Shown: positions 58,507 through 64,000 of the stretch, one piece after another
Numbering within the stretch: position 1 is the stretch's first letter
How the letters are laid out: every line of letters begins with the position of its first letter
Source of the DNA: Micropterus salmoides
Lineage: Eukaryota; Chordata; Actinopteri; Centrarchiformes; Centrarchidae
Length of the DNA: 64,000 nucleotides
Assembly (NCBI RefSeq): GCF_014851395.1
Contig: NW_024042261.1
Span: 39,313,929-39,377,928, forward strand
Direction of reading: 5' to 3'
The notes under the pieces: model-generated
What the model was told of the DNA's origin: nothing
Databases searched by the model: none
Seen by the model: only the letters and a program-made list of their open reading frames with translations
Program-made: the position numbers and the translations under genes

Positions 58507-59679
58507 ATGGGAGGACGAGTAACAGGCAGAACCCAGCGCCCTGAGATTTGTGATGCGACTGGCTGTCCTGCATTATCATCCAGGCAGAGCGCCTCTTCAA
58601 CCCCTGTTCTTGGTAGGACACAGCCGTGGACAGCTGCGAAAGGGAGAATCAGCAACAAATCTCCCCAACAACCGAGTGTGCAACAGCAGAACATATTTTC
58701 ACCACTATTGCAGGACCCTGGATCTCCGTCTGATGACCTGGATAACATCCCGTCCTCACACAGAAGGGTAAGGACTGAGAGTAAATCAGAAAGTAAAAGG
58801 CTGCAGGGAAAGCTAACGACTGGGCCTCAAACTCTGATTGTGGGTGACGCTGCTGTAAACGATGTAAGAAGCATGTGCAGTAAGAACAAGAACACCAAAG
58901 TACTCTGCTTCCCGAAGGATACGGTGTCTGACTTGGCAGAAAGAATCCTGCATATCGTGGCTGAACATCCTACTGCGAAAAACATCATACTGCACATCGG
59001 GGCTAATGATGTTGTGAAGCAACAGTCTGAAGTGTTGAAAGAGGACTTTAATAATCTGTTGAACACAGTCAGCTCTCTGAATGCTGAGGTGTTTATCAGT
59101 GGCCCTATACCGCCAATCCGAAGAGGAGCTAAGGGATTCAGCAGATTGATGGCTTTGAACACGCGGCTCTCAACGGCATGTACTGTCCATTCAGTGCATT
59201 TCATCGAAAGCTTTTTCTTTCTGTGGGACCGCAGACATCTTTTTAAGGCAGATGGACTTCGCCTTAACAAGTCAGGAGTAAAACTGTTCAGCTCCAACCT
59301 GTTTTACTTTCTGCATCACTCATCTGTTCCCTCTGCCAAGGACAAGAGACTAGAGGAATCAAAACAAGAAAAAGACACAACACACACACAACACGCCAGA
59401 AACCTTGAAGGAGAGCCACCTCAGCCCCCGCCGGAAGAGAGCTCTGATCACGGGAGACATCTGAGCCAAGAGGAAGAGCCTCCACCTCCCTCACTGAAAA
59501 CAATGACAACAGTGAGGATTCACCATCTTTATCCCCCCAATCCCCACCTAGGTCACCCTTATCTCCAGACACCCTTTCTCCCCTCTCCCCCCTGTTGGAC
59601 TGATCACATGGAAGACCTGATTAAGACCAAATTTACTCCCCAGACCTTCCCTACTCCACTCCCATTTTCTCTACCATAA
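58507..59679 (+). CDS. L2-like LINE ORF1, SGNH-esterase-type domain (catalytic residues altered)
   Basis: A 390-codon frame. Residues ~110-260 resemble the SGNH/GDSL hydrolase domain found in ORF1 of some CR1/L2 LINEs. Block I reads LIVGDAAVNDV where GDS is expected. Block III reads ILHIGANDVVKQ, block IV ISGPIPPIRRG, and block V KADGLRLNKSGVKLF where DGLHLN/P is usual. The nucleophile Ser and catalytic His are thus both replaced (Ala and Arg). The C-terminal third is Pro-rich and low complexity. It is the longest uninterrupted coding frame in the window apart from repeat artefacts. Confidence 0.75.
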   Translation: MGGRVTGRTQRPEICDATGCPALSSRQSASSTPVLGRTQPWTAAKGRISNKSPQQPSVQQQNIFSPLLQDPGSPSDDLDNIPSSHRRVRTESKSESKRLQGKLTTGPQTLIVGDAAVNDVRSMCSKNKNTKVLCFPKDTVSDLAERILHIVAEHPTAKNIILHIGANDVVKQQSEVLKEDFNNLLNTVSSLNAEVFISGPIPPIRRGAKGFSRLMALNTRLSTACTVHSVHFIESFFFLWDRRHLFKADGLRLNKSGVKLFSSNLFYFLHHSSVPSAKDKRLEESKQEKDTTHTQHARNLEGEPPQPPPEESSDHGRHLSQEEEPPPPSLKTMTTVRIHHLYPPNPHLGHPYLQTPFLPSPPCWTDHMEDLIKTKFTPQTFPTPLPFSLP

Positions 59680-59989
59680 ACCCCCCTCACCTCCAGGTTT
59701 GACACATGTGTCACAAATACAGCGCATAACCCGCCTTCCCGCTCCGCAATGGCGAAAAAGCCCAGTAAGCTCTGTCTGATATGTGCTGGGTCCAGGCTAC
59801 AAGGAAAATAGCACTCATGACTCTTCCCAGGACAAGCCGGGGCCCAGTGTGCTGGTTGTCTTCTCCATCCCTGTCTTGATAGGTAACAGAAAAAGCATGG
59901 TGAATGTGTTAAGAAACAGGAAGCACTCAACATATCCTGCAAATTTAGTATTAATTCCTCGTCAGCCTCAGCCTGTCGAAAAAAGTGGG

Positions 59990-62665
59990 CCAGATAATGT
60001 TTTTAACACACTAAAATTAGCTTTGTTAAACGTTAGGTCTTTGGCAGGAAAAACATTTTTTAATCAATGATTTTATAATCACTCACAATCTTAATTTCAT
60101 GTTTTTAACTGAAACTTGGTTGGACCAAGATAACAGTGCAGCTGTCCTTATCGAGTCTACCCCTCCCAACTTCAGTTTCATGAGTGAAGCTAGAGTGCAT
60201 AAGAGAGGAGGTGGAGTTGCCATTTTGTTTAATGACTCCCTCCAATGCAAAAAGATGTCTTATGGGAATTTTGCTTCTTTTTTGAATATGTGGCTATTCA
60301 GCTGAATTCCTCTTCTCGAGCTATTTTTCTAAATATCTACAGGCCCCCTAAATACTGTGCAAACTTTTTTGATGACTTTGGTGAACTGCTGTCTATAATC
60401 TGTATTGACTTTGACTGTGTGGTTATTTTTGGTGATTTTAACATCCATGTTGACAACCCCCAGGACAGAGGGACTAAAGAACTGTGTTGTGTTCTTGATA
60501 ATTATGGACTGACCCAACATGTGACGAGGCCCACGCACAATAAGGGGCACACTTAGTCAGGGTCTGGACATTTCCAAGGTTGTGGTGACTGATGTTGCTC
60601 TCTCAGATCATTCCTGTGTTTTCTTTGAGAGTGCTGTCTGCGTGCACACTAATGTACAAACAGAGGTGATCACATAACGGCATATCACTGAAAACACTAG
60701 TGAAAAATTTATTGAGGCTTTCTCCTCAACACCCGCCCTCTCACGGGTCTCAGTCAATGAGCTTGTAGATAATTTCAGTTCTAAAATTACAAATGTTATT
60801 GATGCCGTTGCACCAGCCAAGGTGAAGGTGGTCTCTGGTAAGAGAAGATCTCCATGGAGAAATGCCACGCTGGTTAGAACTCAAAAAAGAGAGTGTCGAA
60901 AAGCTGAATGCAGGTGGCGGAAAACAAATCTCCAGGTTCATTATGACGTCTATAAAGAGAGACTTCACATTTATAATTTAGAGCTGAGAAATACAAGGCG
61001 GTCCTTCTTCTCTGACATCATCACCAAAAACACTAATAATGCACGTGCCCTGTTTGCTGCTGTCAACAGGCTAACCAACCCTCCTGTGTCTGTAGCCTCC
61101 AGGGCCTGCAATGAATTTACCTCCTTCTTCACAGACAAAATTCAAACAATTAGACAAACAACCAGTGCCTCCATGTCAGTAACAGGATATGTCTTGTCCC
61201 TGTGTCCACTTAAAAACAATTCATATAGCATGAGACAATTTGATTCTATTAACCATAAAAACCCGGAAGACATAATACAACATCTAAAATCCTCCTCATG
61301 CTGCCTTGATATTCTGCCAACAGGTTTTTTCAAAAATGTGTCTAAATGCATGGCCTCAGATCTACTACAAATTGTCAACATGTCTCTCCTCTCAGGTTTT
61401 TTCCCACAGGCCCTCTTTAAAAAGAGCAATTTAGACAGTTCACTAATGAGCAATTATAGGCCCATATCAAATCTCCCATTTCTAAGTAAAATCATTGTAA
61501 AGGCTGTTTTTCAACAGCTTAGTGCTTTCTTGGCACTAAATAACTGTTTTGATGTCTTCCAGTCAGGTTTTCGACCACACCACAGCACTGAGACGGCTCT
61601 TGTTAAGGTATTCAATGACATCCATTTAAACACTGACAGTGGCGGAATTTCAGTCTTAGTATTATTGGATCTCAGTGCTGCATTCGACACAGTCGACCAC
61701 AATATATTACTAGACAGACTTGAAAACTGGGTTGGACTTTCTGGCACAGTACTAAACTGGTTTGAATCCTACTTAAAGAACAGAGACTACTTTGTGTCTA
61801 TAGGTAATCACACATCTGAGCTGACAAAAATGACATGTGGAGTGCCCCAAGGCTCCATTCTGGGGCCTCTTTTGTTTAACATTTATATGCTTCCACTGGC
61901 TCAGATTATGAAAACAACAAAATATGTTACCATAATTATGCAGATGACACACAGATTTACATAACCATTTCACCAGGGGACTATGATCCCATACAGGCGC
62001 TGAGTAACTGTATTGAGCAAGTCAACGATTGGATGTGCCAGAATTTTCTTCAATTAAACAAGGATAAAACTGATATTGTTTTTGAAACCAGGGAGGAACG
62101 ATTGAAAGTCAGTGCTCGACTTCAATCTGTACTGTTAAGAACCACAAATCAAGCCAGAAATCTTGGTGTAGTCATGGACTCAGACCTGAATTTGAGGAGC
62201 CATATTAACACAATTACAAAGTCAGCCTATTACCACCTGAAGAATATATCAAGGATTAAAGGACTTATGTCTCAGCAGGACCTGGAAAAGCTTATCAATG
62301 CATTTATCTTCAGTCGACTCGACTACTGTAACAGTGTCCTTACAGGGCTCCCTAAGAAATCCATCAGACAGCTGCAGCTGATTCAGAACGCTGCTGCTCG
62401 AGTCCTCACTAAGACCAAAAAGGTGGATCACATCACTCCAGTTCTGAGGTCTTTACATTGGCTTCCTATATGTCAAAGAATTAATTTGAAAATCCTGGAC
62501 AGGTCTGCTTTCTGTCCCCAGAGTCAAAACTAAACAAGGAGAAGCAGCGTTCAGTTATTATGCTCCGTATATCTGGAACAAACTCCCAGATAACTGCAGG
62601 TCTGCTGAAACTGTCAGTTCTTTTAAATTAAGACTGAAGACTTTTCTTTTTACCATTGCTTTTAA
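59990..62665 (+). pseudogene. L2-like LINE ORF2 (endonuclease and reverse transcriptase), frameshifted
   Basis: The endonuclease pieces, in shifting frames, are LALLNVRSLAGKT (about 60,015-60,055), FLTETWLDQDNSA (60,100), GGGVAILFND (60,210), FLNIYRPPKY (60,330), VVIFGDFNIHVDNP (60,420) and SDHSCVFF (60,605). The reverse-transcriptase pieces are [12 protein letters not shown] (61,460), [15 protein letters not shown] (61,560), [17 protein letters not shown] (61,660), [16 protein letters not shown] (61,840) and, after a frameshift, NYADDTQIY (about 61,935-61,960). A long C-terminal frame then includes NFLQLNKDKTDIVF and LDYCNSVLTGLP. All core motifs remain, so decay is recent. It cannot make one protein. 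Confidence 0.85.
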
Positions 62666-63367
62666 TTAAATATTTACACAGTGAGAAATGAGTAGGTAAC
62701 TGAGTGAAAAGATAATGAGAGTGAGATTGAACAGAGTGAAGGAAGTGGTCTTAAATCTCGCGCCTGAGTGATTTGCAGGAACCTCTGTCCACCTGTAAAC
62801 GCGCAGGTGGGTCCAGAGTATAACTGGATCAAAGCGGCCTGCGGACAGACGTGTCCTGGTTTCTCTGTAGTGTCCAAGGGTTTCTAGAGATTCAGTGGAC
62901 CCAAAGATTGCTATGGACCCGAGTACAGACTAGCTAGAGAGAGTAGATTAAGTGTACTTCTCTGTTTATTCTCTTTTCAGAATAATTGTAACTCAATTAT
63001 TTGCTCAACCGCTCAGCCTGTTTTTATTTTCCATTTAACTCTTTTAACACTGATTGTACACTGCACTGTAACTTTTATTATTTTGTATTTCTTTTATAAT
63101 GTGTATTTTTTCAATTTCCCTATGTTGCTTTTAAACTTTTTATATTTCCCTGTTGCTTTTATGTTTTATGTAAAGCACTTTGAATTAGCTTGTTGTTGAT
63201 GAATTGTGGTGAATATTTAAGACAGTTTGATATTTTATCACCTTGTAACTTTCTTTTTATTTCCATTGTAACTTGTATCTGATCTTTTTATGTTTTACGT
63301 TAAGCACATTAATTGGCTCGTTGATGACATGTTGCTCTACAGATTAACTTTGTGTTTGTTTACCAGA

Positions 63368-63570
63368 GCCAGGTGGAGCTGCAGGGGGCGGAGCAGGAAG
63401 TCAGCAACATTTTGTCCTCTGCTCAGAGGAAGTCCCGCCCACTACACGGCCCCGTCACTCTGACTCCACCTCCAGCTCGTTCTCAGCCAATGAGGACGCC
63501 CTGATGCTGGTGGTCGTCCTGCACAAAAGACACAAAAACAAACCGAGGCTGAAGACAGCGTTCATCACAA
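63368..63570 (+). other. open stretch after a possible splice acceptor, unrecognised
   Basis: After tttgtttaccag the plus strand stays open for about 68 codons, with residues such as HFVLCSEEVPPTTRPRHSDS, FSANEDALMLVVVLHKR and a stop after KTAFITM. No donor is needed if it is a last exon. I do not recognise it, and chance is possible. Confidence 0.15.
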
Positions 63571-63734
63571 TGTGAGCAAGCTTATCAGATCGTAAAAAAG
63601 CTTTTGTCTTTTTAAACGTCTCGTATCCAGATAAAACCCAGATGAAATTTACACTCTCTTCTCCGTTGCTCAGATCACAAATCTGGGTTTTCTGGATTAG
63701 GGGTCTAAAAGGTGAAGCCAGCGCTGAAGCACCT

Positions 63735-64000
63735 TAAACCTGCGCCCTCTCTAGCAGCCAGCAGGGGGCGACTTAAACCTGCGTCCTCTAGCAGCTAGCA
63801 GGGGGGGCGACTTAAACCTGCGTCCTCTCTAGCAGCCAGCAGGGGGCGACTTAAACCTGCGTCCTCTCTAGCAGCCAGCAGGGGGCGACTTAAACCTGCG
63901 TCCTCTCTAGCAGCCAGCAGGGGGCGACTTAAACCTGCGTCCTCTCTAGCAGCCAGCAGGGGGCGACTTAAACCTGCGTCCTCTCCAGCAGCCAACAGGG
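63735..64000 (+). repeat. 39-bp minisatellite running off the window edge
   Basis: The unit is cgacttaaacctgcgtcctc then tctagcagccagcaggggg. Unit starts fall at 63,769, 63,808, 63,847, 63,886, 63,925 and 63,964, a period of exactly 39 bp. The array continues past the window. The period is a multiple of three, giving an artefactual repeat frame on the minus strand. Confidence 0.97.

Larger units (their letters stand above)
58100..62670 (+). mobile_element. L2-like LINE, nearly full length, inactivated
   Basis: The order is an ORF1 region with coiled-coil-like and esterase-like parts, an apurinic-type endonuclease, a reverse transcriptase and a C-terminal stretch (YYAPYIWNKLPDNCRSAE) near 62,555-62,615. 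This is the L2/CR1 layout in fish. Several frameshifts split ORF2. The 5' boundary is estimated, and no target duplication was identified. Downstream (62,670-63,360) is A/T-rich with no gene seen. Confidence 0.85.

Noticed and set aside
63368..63570. Terminal exon of a neighbouring gene
   Set aside because: It is kept only as a very weak open stretch; no family recognised, no upstream exon found, and the length is compatible with chance.

Overview
This window looks like a teleost (ray-finned fish) nuclear scaffold, probably percomorph. Multi-exon vertebrate genes with GT-AG introns sit in DNA crowded with fish-type repeats: L2-like and Rex/Jockey-like LINE pieces, tRNA-derived SINEs, hAT-like and other terminal-inverted-repeat elements, LTR remnants and long minisatellites. 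It is not prokaryotic; I saw no operon structure, CRISPR array, rRNA or intact tRNA gene. All identifications come from reading the sequence; no database search was run.

Left part (1-26,000). A four-exon claudin lies on the minus strand at 592-1480. Next comes a ~3-kb higher-order tandem array (about 2,185-5,120) flanked by an inverted repeat, then LINE and TIR-element debris. The complete ten-exon gene for the mitochondrial rhomboid protease PARL follows on the minus strand (10,359-22,673). Diverging from it on the plus strand is exon 1 of mb21d2 (24,538-24,777). The ~1.9 kb between the two start codons probably holds both promoters.

A run of exactly 500 N (26,001-26,500) divides the window.

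Right part (26,501-64,000). The minus strand carries the 5' portion of a type IV collagen alpha-chain gene, most like col4a4. There are 14 recognisable exons, from part of the signal peptide (55,288-55,330) through the N-terminal Cys-rich segment to the early Gly-X-Y region (26,532-26,576), where the gap cuts it off. Its introns hold four large tandem arrays (33-bp, 74/83-bp with a 555-bp super-period, GT-rich, and 30/34-bp), LINE fragments and LTR-like pieces. Between 56 and 63 kb are LINE fragments and a nearly full-length but frameshifted L2-like element with an SGNH-esterase-type ORF1. The window ends in a 39-bp minisatellite.

The main structural oddity is that neither col4a4 nor mb21d2 continues across the gap as expected: about 30 collagen exons and mb21d2 exon 2 are absent. 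A scaffold misjoin or a greatly under-sized gap is the simplest reading. Single-base deletions in conserved exons (mb21d2 exon 1, one col4a4 exon, possibly the claudin 3' end) point to consensus errors or allelic damage. The most unusual DNA structure is the foldback-like satellite element at 1.8-5.6 kb, whose inverted arms recur without the array at 48.4-48.9 kb.
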